From Phaeosaccion multiseriatum (lineage: Eukaryota; Ochrophyta, other classes), in the NCBI GenBank assembly GCA_965112735.1, contig OZ218955.1, positions 496,001-560,000 of the forward strand: a DNA stretch of 64,000 nt, written 5' to 3'. The translations under genes and the position numbers were made by a program. Below, piece by piece: positions 1 through 11,278 of this stretch. Numbering within the stretch: the stretch's first letter is position 1; every line of letters starts with the position of its first letter. The notes under the pieces were generated by a model. The model was not told the origin of the DNA and searched no databases. It saw only the letters and a program-made list of their open reading frames with translations.

Positions 1-66
1 GGGAGCAGCGGGAGCGGGAGCAGCGGGAGCGGGAGCAGCGGGACCGGGAGCGGCGGGAGCGGGAAC
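1..66 (+). repeat. 15-bp coding minisatellite (Glu-Gln-Arg-Glu-Arg)
   Basis: Imperfect copies of a 15-bp unit built from GAGCAGCGGGAGCGG. It stays in frame with the coding region that follows and truncates at the window edge. Confidence 0.8.
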
Positions 67-761
67 GAATGAAGCAGAGCAAGCAGGCTTTACCCCCCTC
101 TTTCGGGACCCCCCCAATCGGTGGCAGAGGCGGTAGGAACAGCCGCAGTAATTGCAGCAGCCACAGCAGTTGGAGCAACAGTAGTGGCAGCAACAGAAGC
201 GGCGGCAACAGTGGTTGTAGCCGGCATGCGGTCGCGACTTCCACAAGTCGTCACAAGGAAAGGATCGACAAGGGCACTGACCCGCGCCGCCACCACCACC
301 ACCATCACCCGCAACACCACCCACACCACGAAGCCCGCCGCGACCGCCATCACCACCACCGACGCCGCCACGGAAAGCGCTCCCACCGCAGGTCCCAGCA
401 GCGAGAGGCATGCACGCAGACAGACGAGCGTGATTTGCGCGCGTATCCCTCTCCGCTGATGCTACCTCCTGGCCTGCGCCGGGGCTATTTGGACGTCCCC
501 GACTACGCACCATCGCCGTCATCATCCTCACCCTTAGCGTTAGCGTCGTCCCCGTATGGTCGAAGAAGTAGGCCCAGGCTGACCGCTGGGAGGGGAATGG
601 AGGGCAGGGGGTGGAGGGAAGAGAGGCTGAGTGACATTGCCGAACGGAGCTCCTCCCCGATGATGCGTGGTGTTGGTGCTGCTGCGGTAGAGGACTTTTC
701 TCCCTGGGGCCCACCCACGACCTCTGGGATGATGTTCTTTGGTGGGAAGAGCTTGTTCTGA
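3..761 (+). CDS. 3' end of an Arg/Glu-, Ser- and His-rich protein (partial, runs off left edge)
   Basis: The frame is open from the window edge to a TGA at 759-761. Its first ATG is at 69, but the 15-bp repeat before it reads in the same frame as repeated Glu-Gln-Arg-Glu-Arg, so the coding region most likely starts further left and 69 is an internal Met. The visible ~250 residues run from an acidic/basic RE-repeat tail through a Ser/Asn/Gly stretch, a His-rich block (near residue 75 counted from Met69) and an Arg/His-rich block to a Ser/Pro-rich C-terminus. No catalytic domain is visible. RE/RS-rich composition is common in RNA-processing nuclear proteins, but that is only a composition argument. 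An overlapping opposite-strand frame over 90-386 is treated as a shadow. Confidence 0.45.
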   Translation, partial: EQREREQREREQRDRERRERERMKQSKQALPPSFGTPPIGGRGGRNSRSNCSSHSSWSNSSGSNRSGGNSGCSRHAVATSTSRHKERIDKGTDPRRHHHHHHPQHHPHHEARRDRHHHHRRRHGKRSHRRSQQREACTQTDERDLRAYPSPLMLPPGLRRGYLDVPDYAPSPSSSSPLALASSPYGRRSRPRLTAGRGMEGRGWREERLSDIAERSSSPMMRGVGAAAVEDFSPWGPPTTSGMMFFGGKSLF

Positions 762-1759
762 ACTAATGTTCTTTAAGGGCAGAAGGGGGTTCTGATTCTA
801 AGCTGCACTGCACTGCTTGTTCTGAACTGATGTTCTTTGGGGGGGCAGAGCTTGTTCTGAACTGCCGTGTAGAGGATGTGTGTGTGTATACAGAGCGTAG
901 GGGGTGCACATAGATAGAGGTGTGTCGTGGTCGGCCCCAGTAGACAGTAGTAGTGTAGGGTGCCGTCGCACTTCAACATTTGAGAACAAAATAAAAAATA
1001 AAGGAAGAAGTGTGTGTTCTTTTTTCAGTACCCAACATGGGCGAAAGCACCCGAGCCAAGGCAAGCCCGCCACACGCAAGCTCAAAATCGATCCAGAGCT
1101 ACGAAACTGAAACTTCAATACAGGAGTGTGAATGGGTATATGCATGCATGCCGGTGGGCTCGAGCCAAACAGCACTGACGGGTGGGCATCACTCGTTCGT
1201 TGGCGTCAGTCGCTGCTTCTAAGCTCGAGGCTCAGTGCCAGTACCAGTGGAAAGACACCGGGTTTCCGGTCCGGCGTACACGTCCTATCCGAGCACCATG
1301 CCGTACGCAGTGTCCAGATCACCTCTACCAACTACTTCCCATCCCATCCAAGGAGCCTGAAGAGCTGCACCGTACCACCCAATAGGGATGAGCAGCAGAT
1401 CCGCTCACCACGCAAGGCGGTTTGCGTGATGGGTGGGTGGGAGGGTGGTGACTGACTGCGTCTGACCTGCTGGTAGCTGTCGCTCTCTCGCTCTCCTCGA
1501 ATCGCTATGCACCGCAGTAAAGGCGCAGACAGGGTCGCATGAAGTCCCCCGCCAGAGAAGGATGACACGTCCCTCTCCACAAGGTCCCATACCATACCAT
1601 GCTCGGACTCACTCCTCACTCCGAGAGTGTATGCCTGTCTCCAGTGACGGAGTTGCTGCTGTCATTGTTGTGTGAGCAACAAAGAACCAGGTAGGGTAGG
1701 GTGGGGTAGGTAGTTCGTCGGCTCATCTCAATCAGCCAGGGAGTCCTCGGGAAAGTGCT
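762..1759. other. Convergent intergenic spacer
   Basis: This lies between two gene 3' ends. 735-865 holds diverged direct repeats of a segment containing TTCTTTGG and CTTGTTCTGAACT. The remainder has only short frames with no recognisable content. An AATAAAAAATAAA run near 990 could belong to a 3' UTR, but this was not tested. Confidence 0.5.
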
Positions 1760-3161
1760 TCAGTACACAAGCCCGCGGCTGCGGTCTCCTCCCGTGTCGC
1801 CACCATAGAGATGGTTCCAGGACTTTGGTGTACGCCAACCTGTGACCGGCCCTGGCTTCTCTCCCTCCGTCCCCTGCGCCGCTGTTTCTGTAACTGGCGG
1901 GAAGAGCCCCAAGCATTGCTTCACCGCCTCGGCCATTCCGAGCGCGTGCGGTGTGTTGTCTCCTTCGTTGCAGAAGAACAGCATAACGGTCACCGCCAGG
2001 GCAGTTGGTGATACAGCAGAAGCAGTACGCCCGGTGAGGACGTGGCCCACCCACCCCACTCCTTCGGGGGCAAGGGGCGTTCCTCGGAACGGGTCTCTCT
2101 CGAGTGCAGCGAGCTTGGGGAGGCCCAGTTCCTGCGCAGGGCAGGGGGGGGCGGGGACAGGACCCAGTTTGCAGTTCACATAAGGAGAGCGCCGGAAGAG
2201 GAAGATGGCGAGGTAAGAAAGAGGGACAAGAGGAACAAAAAGAAGGGGCAGAGGGGGAAGGGAGGCAGGCAAGAGGGAGAGGAAGAAAAAGAAGGAGGAG
2301 GAGACTCTGCCAACCCCTTGCAGCAAGGCAGTGTCTCACCGAGAGCTTGGCCGACACACTCCCTTGCTCATTCGCAGGCGAGACACTTGAATACGCCATC
2401 TGCAGGCCTGCTCCGACGGCAGCCTCTCCCACGCGGCCCTCCACCGCCCCCACGGCGTCCGCCCCTGCGAGCAGCAGCACCTGCGTAGCGCCCTCTGCAG
2501 CGGCCAGGGCCAGCACGGCAACCTGCACGCAGCCAAGGGCCAAGAGGGGGAAGGGACATTCGATGAACAACCACAAAGCAAGAGCATTGCCATGAGTAAA
2601 TGGGTCGCACCGCCGTAGCACGTCCAGACTTCGACCCCTGTTAGCATATTGCACTTCACTGTCGCACCGCCCTGTCCCCTCCAGACCCACTCCTCCTCCT
2701 TCTGCTTTGCTTCGGCACTCGCACACCACACCGAACAACGCACCGCAAAGTCCCTCTCCCTTCCCGGCAGAACCGGCACCCTCTGCTGCACGAAGGCGAC
2801 CCCATCCACGAGGAACACCTCCAGCCCGACCGTCAAGAAGCTCTGCACGGCGCCCTCTGTGAGTGGGGAGGGAAGGTAATTATTACAAAAAGAGATGCGA
2901 CAAAAGAAAAATGCAAGGACTTTCTCGTCGCCCACCTCGCTTGCTGCTGCAGTGGTAGCCCTCGTAGCCCACAGCCGCGCCGACGAGGCTGGTCTCGATA
3001 TAGCCCACGTGCCTCGCCCGTCCTGCCGACAAGGCCGTCGCGAGGACGAGGTCCACCGCGAGCTGCCCAACATTGCCGATCGAGACCACGGGGAACACCA
3101 GCGGGCACCCAGCTATGCGGCTCTTCCCCGCTTCTCCCTTTGACGAGGCAATGAACTCCAT
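1760..3161 (-). CDS. PSMG2: Proteasome assembly chaperone 2 (PSMG2/PAC2)
   Basis: Known role: PSMG2 pairs with PSMG1 in the cytosol and nucleus to scaffold the alpha-ring during 20S proteasome assembly. The four minus-strand exons are 3161-2936, 2856-2744, 2522-2340 and 2131-1760, all with GT-AG borders and phases that agree, giving 297 residues (the human protein is about 264). Diagnostic stretches are VSIGNVGQLAVDLVL near residue 26, a VPVLPGRERDFAVAVLALA region around the second splice, and the C-terminal CNEGDNTPHALGMAEAVKQ followed by a W-x-TPKSW motif. These match the animal protein's VSVGNVGQLA and SEGDNIPDALGLVEYL blocks. The start is the first ATG of the frame. It is divergent from the photosystem gene 223 bp away. 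A dispersed 17-bp repeat (2001-2017) forms part of the last exon. Confidence 0.88.
2001..2017 (+). repeat. Dispersed 17-bp sequence, copy 1 (consensus)
   Basis: GCAGTTGGTGATACAGC, exact consensus. It lies inside the last PSMG2 exon, where the coding strand reads Ala-Val-Ser-Pro-Thr-Ala. Confidence 0.85.
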
Positions 3162-3384
3162 CCGCTTGGCACAGGTGAAGTAATGGGAGGGAAAGGGGGA
3201 AGAGGGGGAAAAGATATGGGAGGACCCGTTTTCAGTTTCAGTGCTCTGAGGTCCTAAGTCAGCAAATTACGTAAGCTTGTCCCCCCTCGGGGATTCCTGC
3301 AAAGTTGAGGGTTTGGCTAGCTTCGGATACATTCACCAACAATAGCCATCTACCAGCCTCCCTTACCCTCCTATCCTTCTCACG
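3162..3384. promoter_or_regulatory. Divergent promoter region, PSMG2 / photosystem gene
   Basis: The 223 bp between two head-to-head start codons must hold both 5' UTRs and promoters. No TATA box or named element could be assigned with confidence. Confidence 0.45.
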
Positions 3385-4652
3385 ATGTTCTCTAAGATTG
3401 TATCCCTCGTGGTCCTGCTGGTGGCCCTGACCAGCGCCTCGGCCTTCGTGCCTGCCACCCCCGTCATGCGAGTGCCCGCCGCCAGCAGCAGGAACACCCC
3501 CACCATGGCCATGAAGCCCGCAGACCTGCCCAAGGCGATCGCCACCGTCGGCGCATCCATCGCAGCAGCCGCACCCGCCTTCGCCACCGAGGGAACCAAC
3601 GAGGTGAGGCACCATTCTTGTGCTTTTAGAAAAGAAAATGCGTCGTGTCAGCAGGGAGAGGGAAGAAAGAGGATGACAGGAAAGATGAGGAAAAAGGAGA
3701 GCGTGCATTGGGCAAATGCCGAATGGGATTGCTGCAGGACTGCCTCGCAATGCTTGTCTAGTTATCTTTCTTGGGAAAAATGACGCAGAATGGAGCTTGA
3801 GTGCGGGCAGCAGAAGCAGGGTGAGGACTATCGTGGGAACTCTCTCGGTTGCACATTACACACAGTGCTGGGGCCGGCCTCTTCTGTGCGCGACATGTTG
3901 ATAGTGGAGAACGGGTGCAGAGGGGTAGAAGTGACAGGGCTTTCTCAAGAGTTGGGAAGGCTGTCAATAGACCGCCTTCGTCAGCAAAGGAAGAAACATA
4001 GACTCAAAGTGCCGCACAGAGGCTGCACACAGCCCAAGCAGCAAAGTGCCGCACAGAGGCTGCACACAGCCCAAGCAGTGGGGTGGGCGGCTTTGACAGA
4101 GGTCTTGTCAGGCCCAGACACGTCGCAGCACCAATCCTGGGGCTTGCATTCGCGCTTCCAAGGCATTCACCCCCCCCCCCCCCCCTTTCTTCCTGCTGCT
4201 CAGCTACCCCAACTTACTGCCCCCCTCCTCTTCCTCCTGTCTTACCTTGTTTTTGCGTCCCCCCCCCCCCCCCCACCGTGTGACTCTTAGAACCTCGGCA
4301 TTGAGTCACCCGCCATGCTCTGGCTGCCCATGGCCGTCGTGCTCGGCATCGCCACCCTTTACGGCCAATGGGTGGGAACCCAGGACGATAACGACCAGGA
4401 CTTCTTCGGTGAGTCGTGGCCCATCAAGGCACTGAGGTCACGGTGTGAAGGAGAAAGGTGTTGTGCGAGGCCTTAAAAGGAGCGGCGCCAGGAGGGGAAG
4501 AAGAGGCAGCAGCACGAGTCAACCTTGCTCCGGCCTAAAGTGTATTTCTGGAATACCCCCCCCCTTCTCTGACCACGCCTTGACTCACCCAATACTGCCT
4601 GCTGCCTCCCCCTCTCCCCCCCCCAGGCGAGTACGACTCCCGCCGAAACTAA
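3385..4652 (+). CDS. Nuclear-encoded, plastid-targeted small single-pass thylakoid photosystem protein (PsbW/PsbX class)
   Basis: Three exons (3385-3603, 4291-4408, 4627-4652) give 120 residues. The N-terminal signal peptide ends in ASA-F at residues 18-21, the heterokont/diatom plastid-entry motif. A transit segment follows, then an Ala-rich thylakoid-transfer segment ending APAFA before TEGTNE. The mature part of about 53 residues has one membrane span (LWLPMAVVLGIATLYGQWV) and an acidic tail DDNDQDFFGEYDSRRN. This tripartite layout and size fit a low-molecular-mass photosystem subunit inserted in the thylakoid. Which one (PsbW, PsbX or a lineage-specific subunit) cannot be settled by reading alone. 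Intron 1 carries two poly-C tracts near its acceptor. Divergent from PSMG2. Confidence 0.65.
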
Positions 4653-5969
4653 GCTCTTTGGAGCTTGACCAACATCTTCGCCATCCACAAATTCATTTCA
4701 ATAGTTTTTACCCACAACGAATATAGGAAAGAATATGACAGGTCTGCTCTGGACAGCGGAGAAGAGAGCGGCCATCGGGCGTGGAGGAGAGAAGGCGAGA
4801 GAGGACAGGAGAAGGGGGGGGGTGGAGTTGTGGAGGATTCGGCACTAGGCACGGCTCTCTGCAGCTTTCTCTCCCCCCTTGTCTTGTCTTGTCGTCGTGC
4901 TGTGGGGAGGAAGGCATCATGAGGCATCCAATCCAAACCATCATCAGTTGACCTAAGGGCGCGGCTGTGTGGCTGAGGCGCGACGCATTTTAATTCCGCG
5001 GCACTAGACGGAGGGAAGATTCTGCCGCTACAGCCCCGGGCGCATGGGGGGAAGGGGGGGCAGGAGGAGAAACGAAAGCGAATCGCCCCACCGACCTCTG
5101 ACACACAATGTATGAACTCTACTGTAATCAGGAGGGGAGCGCTGAGATTCCCGTCCGAACACACCCTCCTAAACAAATATATAAATGTGTGATGCTTCCC
5201 TTGGACAATGTCTCAGTGCGTGTGTCCGCTCTTCTCAACCCGTCCATCCCCGCCCCATTCGCACCATCTCTGACTTACTAGAAGGGGCGTAGTGTCCGTG
5301 CCACATATGGATTGGACGACGTCGGCCGAAGGCTGAGAGGCTTGAGGGCCTCAGGCAGAACAGAGAGCACCATCAGAAGGGTCGTGGGGCTCTTGCTCCT
5401 TCTCCTTGGAGTTGAAACACGCACGAAATACCTGCTCCGATGCTCCAAACAGAGTGCGAATGAGTTGGCGACGACTCGACAATAGCGCGCGTGCGAGAGA
5501 GGGAGAAAGCGTGACGCCACTGTCCTGCTTGGCGCGTTATTTATCCATCGTTAACGAAGTGATTTATTTACAAAGCGGACGACGACTCTGGTTTGAGGAA
5601 AGCGCTCTGCTCTCTCTCTCCACTACAGTGCCTATGTTTTGTTATCGTACAGTGTAATCTTACATGGATATATCGAAAGGGAGCGGGTGATGTCCTTTTC
5701 GCCCCCCCCTCTCCTCTATCTTCTACCACTACATATCCTGACTTGTCTACCCTCCCTGGTCCTGCCCCCTCACCTCCTCTCTGGCCCTGTCCTGCCCTGC
5801 CCACTACCCGATCAGTGGAAGAGCCGAGGAGGACAAGGAGAAGAGAAGGCCGACTCGAACCCCGCCGTTCACTCTTCCGCCTGGCAGTGGGACAGTGGCA
5901 GTGAAGTGCTTCCGTCTGTGGTAGTCCGCTCGAGGGGGCTGAGCTGAGCTGAGACCTCTTGGCCCCTAG
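4653..5969. other. Convergent intergenic spacer, ~1.3 kb
   Basis: This holds the presumed 3' UTRs of the photosystem gene and of the small membrane-protein gene. Frames such as 5278-5520 (-) and 5593-5904 (+) have no domain, signal or splice support. Nothing else is recognised. Confidence 0.5.
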
Positions 5970-6679
5970 TCACGCCTCCTTCTTTTTCTCCTCCACCAGC
6001 TTGCCCTTCTCCCCCTTGTTGAAGAGGTAGGGAGCCGAGTCCGTGAGCCAGACCACCCCCACCCCCACCACCACCAGCGTTACTGGAGCACATTCGCGAC
6101 ACGACGACAGACAATGAGTGAGTGGTAAGTCGTATGAAAGAGTTGGTAAATCCCGCGCGGTTCCTAAGCAGACAGCGGGAGGCCCGCTTCTCCACCTTCT
6201 TCGCTTCACCCATCCCATGCCTCTCCCACCCCCCAGCAGCACCGCCTCTCAACTGGTGAAGCGAGGTAAGTGTGTTACTGACCTGCCGCTCCCGCCCAGC
6301 ACATGGGACCACATCCCTTCCCCACAACATCCCCCACCATGGAGAGGTACTCCTTCACTTGCTCCATCCCAGACGGAGCGATGATTTCCGGTTCCGGCTC
6401 GGGCTCCAGCACCTTCTTCTTCCTCCTGCCCAGAGCCTCCACCATCGAGACTTAGTGAGAGTGAGAGAAGCGACAGAGGGGAGTGCGGATACGGAAGGAG
6501 AGGGATAAGAGGGTCTTTGAGAGTGAGAGAAGCGAAAGAGGGCTGCGCAAAAGGCCTTCAACTTTTTTTTGTCTTTTCTTCTTCTTTTCTCTTCTTTTCA
6601 AAGACTCACCGAGGAAGCTGAGTATCATACCGAGTACCACCATCACCATCCCACCTCGACCTGCGAATGTAGTCCTCAT
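5970..6679 (-). CDS. Small membrane protein, unidentified (116 aa, two hydrophobic segments)
   Basis: Three exons (6679-6610, 6450-6283, 6082-5970) join in phase. Residues ~10-24 form a hydrophobic N-terminal segment (GMVMVVLGMILSFLG) that could be a signal anchor. A Lys-rich stretch and an EPEPEPE run follow. A second membrane span (VTLVVVGVGVVWLTDSAPYLF) lies near residues 80-100, ahead of a Lys/Glu-rich tail ending KKKEA. No family is recognised. Donors are GTGAGT and GTCAGT. The start is the only ATG ahead of the first hydrophobic segment. The gene is head-to-head with the GPI-type protein gene, 329 bp apart. The middle exon was accepted because phases and frame agree, so the exact donor is the least certain point. 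Confidence 0.6.
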
Positions 6680-7008
6680 GGACCTTGTAAGAGCTGAGCT
6701 GCGCTATTTTTTTTTTACTTTACTTGGCGACACGCGAGACACGCTATTGCTCGGCGTTGTCGAATACAGCGTCGCCAAAAATGTGAAACGGGCAAGGTGA
6801 TTGATGTTCGATATCATTTCTCTCCCTCTTGCCCTGTAAAGTCCCCTCTTGCTCTGTCTACCCACCTTCCACATCCTCTTTGACGACCCAGATCCTTGTA
6901 CCTAGAGCGTTTACCCCCAGCGATAGAGGGACCCTTTCTCATCTCTCGTACGTTGGTTGCATAGGGGGAAGCGGCCGAGGGGCGACGGGAGCGGCCGCGG
7001 TGATCAAC
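6680..7008. promoter_or_regulatory. Divergent intergenic region
   Basis: 329 bp between head-to-head starts. It contains a T9 tract and pyrimidine-rich stretches. No core promoter element was identified. Confidence 0.35.
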
Positions 7009-9116
7009 ATGCACGCCTACATTAAGCTGAGTGGAGTGCTGCTGGCGTACTTGCCTGCTTTATGCCTGGCACAATCGACCTACAGCATCATCCAGGTAAT
7101 ATGTGTTCTGAGAGGGAGGGGATTATGGGAGAGGGACATGATATGAAAGAAAGCTCTAAGCTGCGATGAGGCCAAAGTGACCCCCGCCTTCCTCCACACC
7201 CTTTCCACACTCCCCCATGTGCTCTCTGCGCAGTATACCCGACCGACTATTGCTGCCGAGTCCCAAGACAGAGACTTTCCCTTGTCAGACGACTCCGAGG
7301 CGTCCTTCGCCTTTGCCTTGTGGACAACGCCATTGGACGCCCTCCCAGTAGATGGCTTCTTCCACCAGTTCGCCGGTGAGTCCAGCCGCCCGTTGTGGAT
7401 ATAATCCACCTCTTCCCCATCACTTTACTCTCGCCCTTTTCTCCTCTCCCCTGAATACTGCCCTCCTCAAAGTTCTGCTGTTCGGATATCGTTACCACTC
7501 CTCCCCCCCCCCCTCTCCCCCCTCTCTCCTCTGCCTCTTGCCTGCCCACCTCCCCCCTCTCTCACCACTCTGTGTCCCTCTGGATCCAGACGTGTCGACC
7601 GTGGACATTCCGTCCCTGATAGAAGCCGGCGTGAACGTGTCTGAGACGGCTCAGAGCCTCACGGGGTGCCTCGACCTCGATTTTGAGCTCGAGTCTTCCT
7701 CCTTCATGCTTTCCTTTGTTGACTTCTTCGAGGAGCCCCCCCAGCACATGGGCGAGGTGCGTACGTGCGTGTTTGCGTGCGTGAACGCGCAAGCCACTCT
7801 GATCCAAGTGTCGTCAATGCAAAGATGAACAGGCAGTTGTCTTCTACATGGTAGGACATGGGTCTCTCTCTCTCGCTGACAAACACACTCACGCCTTCCA
7901 ACGACCTGTGATTTGACATTGGCTGCAGGTGTACGTGAAGTACGATGACGACGAAGAGAGCGTCACTGTGACCCTCGTCTGTGCCACGGGAGGCTGCTGC
8001 TCCTTCGGGCCCTCACGTAAGTAATATGTATGCTTCCCTGCCATCAAGATCTGTTTGCCATCTTTCACGTTTGGTCTGTCATCCACTGCGGCTGTTAAAA
8101 GGGTTTCTTTTGCCCCCCAGATTTGCGGGGTATAGGGAGGAAGGAGTAGTGAAGAGAGATGGAGCAGGGGGAGGACAGGGAGGACAGAGAGGGAGAGACA
8201 CGGAGAGAGGGGATGGAGATGGATGGAGAGGGAGGGAGGGACAGAGAGGTCAAAGCAGAGTAGCACTCCATGAGAGAGATTGGAGACAGAGAGAGAGAGG
8301 CGGCGGGGGAACAAACGCAAACACGCGAGCTAACCCGCCGCCCCCCCTGCCCCGCGCCTGCCCCCCCCCGCTCCCCCCGCCCCTTCAGCCGAAGCGAGGA
8401 TGGCCAACACTGACGCCGTGTTTGGCTGCGTGGCGGACGGGTCTGGACAGGGTATTGTGATCGATACCCTGGCGGAGGTGAGCTCGTTCGAACGCTCCTC
8501 TCCCGAAGACGAGTCGCTCGATGCTGAGTTGGTGTTGGCAGGGCAAGTGGACGACGTCGCCACTTGTGAAGGGCTCATCGGGGCCGATGAGATCGAGACA
8601 CCCTCTCCCACGCCTGCGCCTACGGTTACACCAGTCCCTACGCCCGTGCCTACCACGACACAACCAACTAGTCCCCCTACGCCGGCACCCATCGCCACCA
8701 CGACTGCCACCACGACTGCCACCACGACTGCTTCTACGCCGTCGCCAGATGGGGGCGGAGATGGCGGGACGGCGCCCCCCCTGGAGGAGGGGAGCGAGGT
8801 GGAAGGAGGCCCCACAGTGTCTCCCACGGAAGAGGAAGGCCCTGCGAAGGACGTTACAGAAGCCCCCACACCGAGCCCTGCCGCTGCAACTCCCGTTACA
8901 TCTCCACCGGTCGAGATTGAGGCTCCGGAGATTCCCATTGACCTTCCGGAGGGAGCTCCAAAGGGTACTCCCCCGCCCACAGAGGAGGAGGAGGAGGCGA
9001 TGGATCCCCCGGCGGGGAGGACCGCAACAAACGGAGCGAGCCTTCGAATGGCAGCTAATGGCGCGGTGCTGGTGCTGGCAGCAGCGGTGAGCGGGGCACT
9101 AGGCCTTGCGTCGTGA
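7009..9116 (+). CDS. Secreted, Thr/Pro-rich, probably GPI-anchored cell-surface protein
   Basis: Five exons (7009-7095, 7234-7375, 7590-7756, 7929-8016, 8389-9116) give 403 residues. A signal peptide (MHAYIKLSGVLLAYLPALCLAQ) opens the protein. A globular ectodomain of about 200 residues follows with scattered cysteines, including LVCATGGCCSFG and FGCVAD, and at least one N-V-S sequon. Then comes a long mucin-like stalk rich in PTP/TTT/PAP (about residues 245-370) and a C-terminal hydrophobic tail (NGAVLVLAAAVSGALGLAS) with no cytoplasmic residues, as in GPI-attachment signals. The ectodomain family is not recognised. Exon phases are all consistent. Likely at the plasma membrane or cell wall. 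Confidence 0.7.
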
Positions 9117-10025
9117 GAGTGCTTCCAACGAATTGCTTTCTAGATGTGGACTCGGAAGCTGGGGTGGAAATAGAGCCTGATTTGCTGCTTTAATTTTACG
9201 AAGCAAGTGATATGGCGTCACCACGTAGGTTAGAGAAAAGAGAGAAGCGCGCAGGGCGAGAAGCGAGTATTTTGTTATAGAGAAGGGGGAAGGAAGAGAG
9301 GATTGGTAAGGTTGCTTGAGCACGGGAGAGAGACTCTTCCGTTTGCAAAGTGGGCAGCCGTGACGAGGGCGCTGGTCGAGCGGTGGCGGTGTTGCATGTG
9401 AGCTGTAGTGGTGCGTTGTATGTGTGTCGTACTCTTGAGAAAGGCTATCTACACATCGAAATACACCTCACAGCCACCTCACGTTCAGTTCCGGTTTGAG
9501 TCGAATGACGTCGACGCTGTCGAAGGTATCCACCACCGACAGCTCCAGAGCTCATTAGGGGGAGCGCTTTGCTGGGTAAGAGACACTGGAGTATCCCCAA
9601 GGGCCAGGGGGGTCTACCCACTGAATTCCTTCGCCTAAGTGTATGTGTCTCGCTTTGTTGCACACTACCGCCGGCAGAAAGACGCGTATTCATCCTTACC
9701 AATCAATTACGGAAAGAGAGGAGGTAAACACGCGCTTTGCGTGGAGTCCGGAATGTGTCAGGCGAGCCCCCTCCAAGGGCGTATTCCATACGCTGCCAGA
9801 TTCCTGACCCCCCTCGGGAATGCCCCCCCCGTTTTAAGAGTCGAACCTGGTTTGTGAGGGACTTTAAGCTTTGACGATCTTGCTCTAGAGAAGGAGCAGC
9901 GAGGTGCTAGGAGTAGTCCCTGAGTGCTGTTTGCAGCAAACGCATCCGCGAAACCACGCCTTGAGTTCTTTCCTTGGTGCCTTCGCTTTCCCTGCTGCTG
10001 CTGTTCCAAACGGCCGTTTGGTGAG
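9117..10025. other. Intergenic spacer (~0.9 kb)
   Basis: 3' flank of the surface-protein gene and 5' flank of the CCCH gene. Short frames only. No RNA gene or repeat array could be supported. Confidence 0.45.
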
Positions 10026-11242
10026 ATGCAGGCCACGAAGGAGATGAGCAGGTGCCTGCAGCAGCGCCAGCAGCAGCCGATGAAGGATTTCGTCGGTGTA
10101 CGCGGGAGTAGCGGCGGGAGGAGGGCAGCGCCAGTCGAGGCTAGTGCTCGTGCGTTGCAGCAGCAGCGCTCGAATCTTTCCCGAGCTTTACTGGCACCCG
10201 CACCAAACGGAGGCGGACGGAGCGCTGCCGCTGCTGGTAAAGCTCGCCCCAACGCCCAGAGTGGCATCGTCGAGGAGAATAGGAAGGTGCGTGGTCATCG
10301 AGCCGAAAATGCGTAGCGCGGTCTGATAGCGCAGAGGGCAGAAATCGTCACAGCTAAGAGGAGGGCGAGCACCTTGCACTACCATGCGACTACAGAACTC
10401 AACCCGCCACTCCCTCCCTGCTGCTTGCTTATAATGTCTTCCTCCTCGGGTCCTTGCGTGTTGCGTTGCCTTTGCAGACCGAACTGTGCCGCAACTACGA
10501 TCCCCAGGATAGCCGCAAGTGCCGCTTTGGAGGTGAGGCGCGAGGGAGACATGTAATTAAGTCCTTTCGTCAGCGTGACTGCGATCTGTGGTTGCTTTCT
10601 CATCGACGATCGCTCAATATCACCGCGCCCCACCACTGCGCCGCTGATCTCGCTCGCTGGCATCGCTATTCTCCCCTCTTCCCTCCCCCCCCGCCCCATG
10701 GTCGAACACTATAGACAAGTGCGCCTTCGCACACGGAGAGCACGAGCTGCGCAAGCTCAGCCTCCAAGACATGTGAGTGAGATGTATACTATAGCTTAGT
10801 GCCCCGAGTGAGCCAGATATAAAGTATAGAGCTTACAGGCGCGAGTAGATGCGACCGGTGATCGGGATCAGAGCACGATACTTTCTGTCATCGCGCTCGC
10901 TTCACCCAAAGTCAAGTGAAGTCATCCCCCCCCTTAAAATGTGCGATGTGGTGAGCATTGACTGGAGAGAAGCCTCTTCCATGGCAGCGGCAAGGTCCCT
11001 TCTCTACTTTCGCTGGGCTCTTTTCCCTCGCAACTAATGCGCATATTCCACCGTCTGCAACCTGTGCGTCTCTGCGTGCTTCCCGCTCGCGTCGACCCGT
11101 CCCTACCTCACGCAGGCACGCAGCCGGACGCATCCCGAGCTCGGTCAAGTATCGTATCTCCCCCTGCTCGGTGAGTCCCCTCCTTCGGTCGCGACGCACC
11201 GCTTATTCACGGACCAACGCACGCGCACGTGCAGCATGCACA

Positions 11243-11278
<36 letters not shown>

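Noticed and set aside
90-386. Opposite-strand Ala/Val-rich frame over the first gene
   Set aside because: Shadow of the His/Thr/Ser codons on the plus strand.
5278-5520. 80-residue minus-strand frame in the 4653-5969 spacer
   Set aside because: No domain, no signal peptide and no neighbouring exon that joins in phase.
9740-9860. Stretch with tRNA-like GGTTC/GTCGAACC look
   Set aside because: No cloverleaf could be folded by eye with a proper acceptor stem and anticodon arm.
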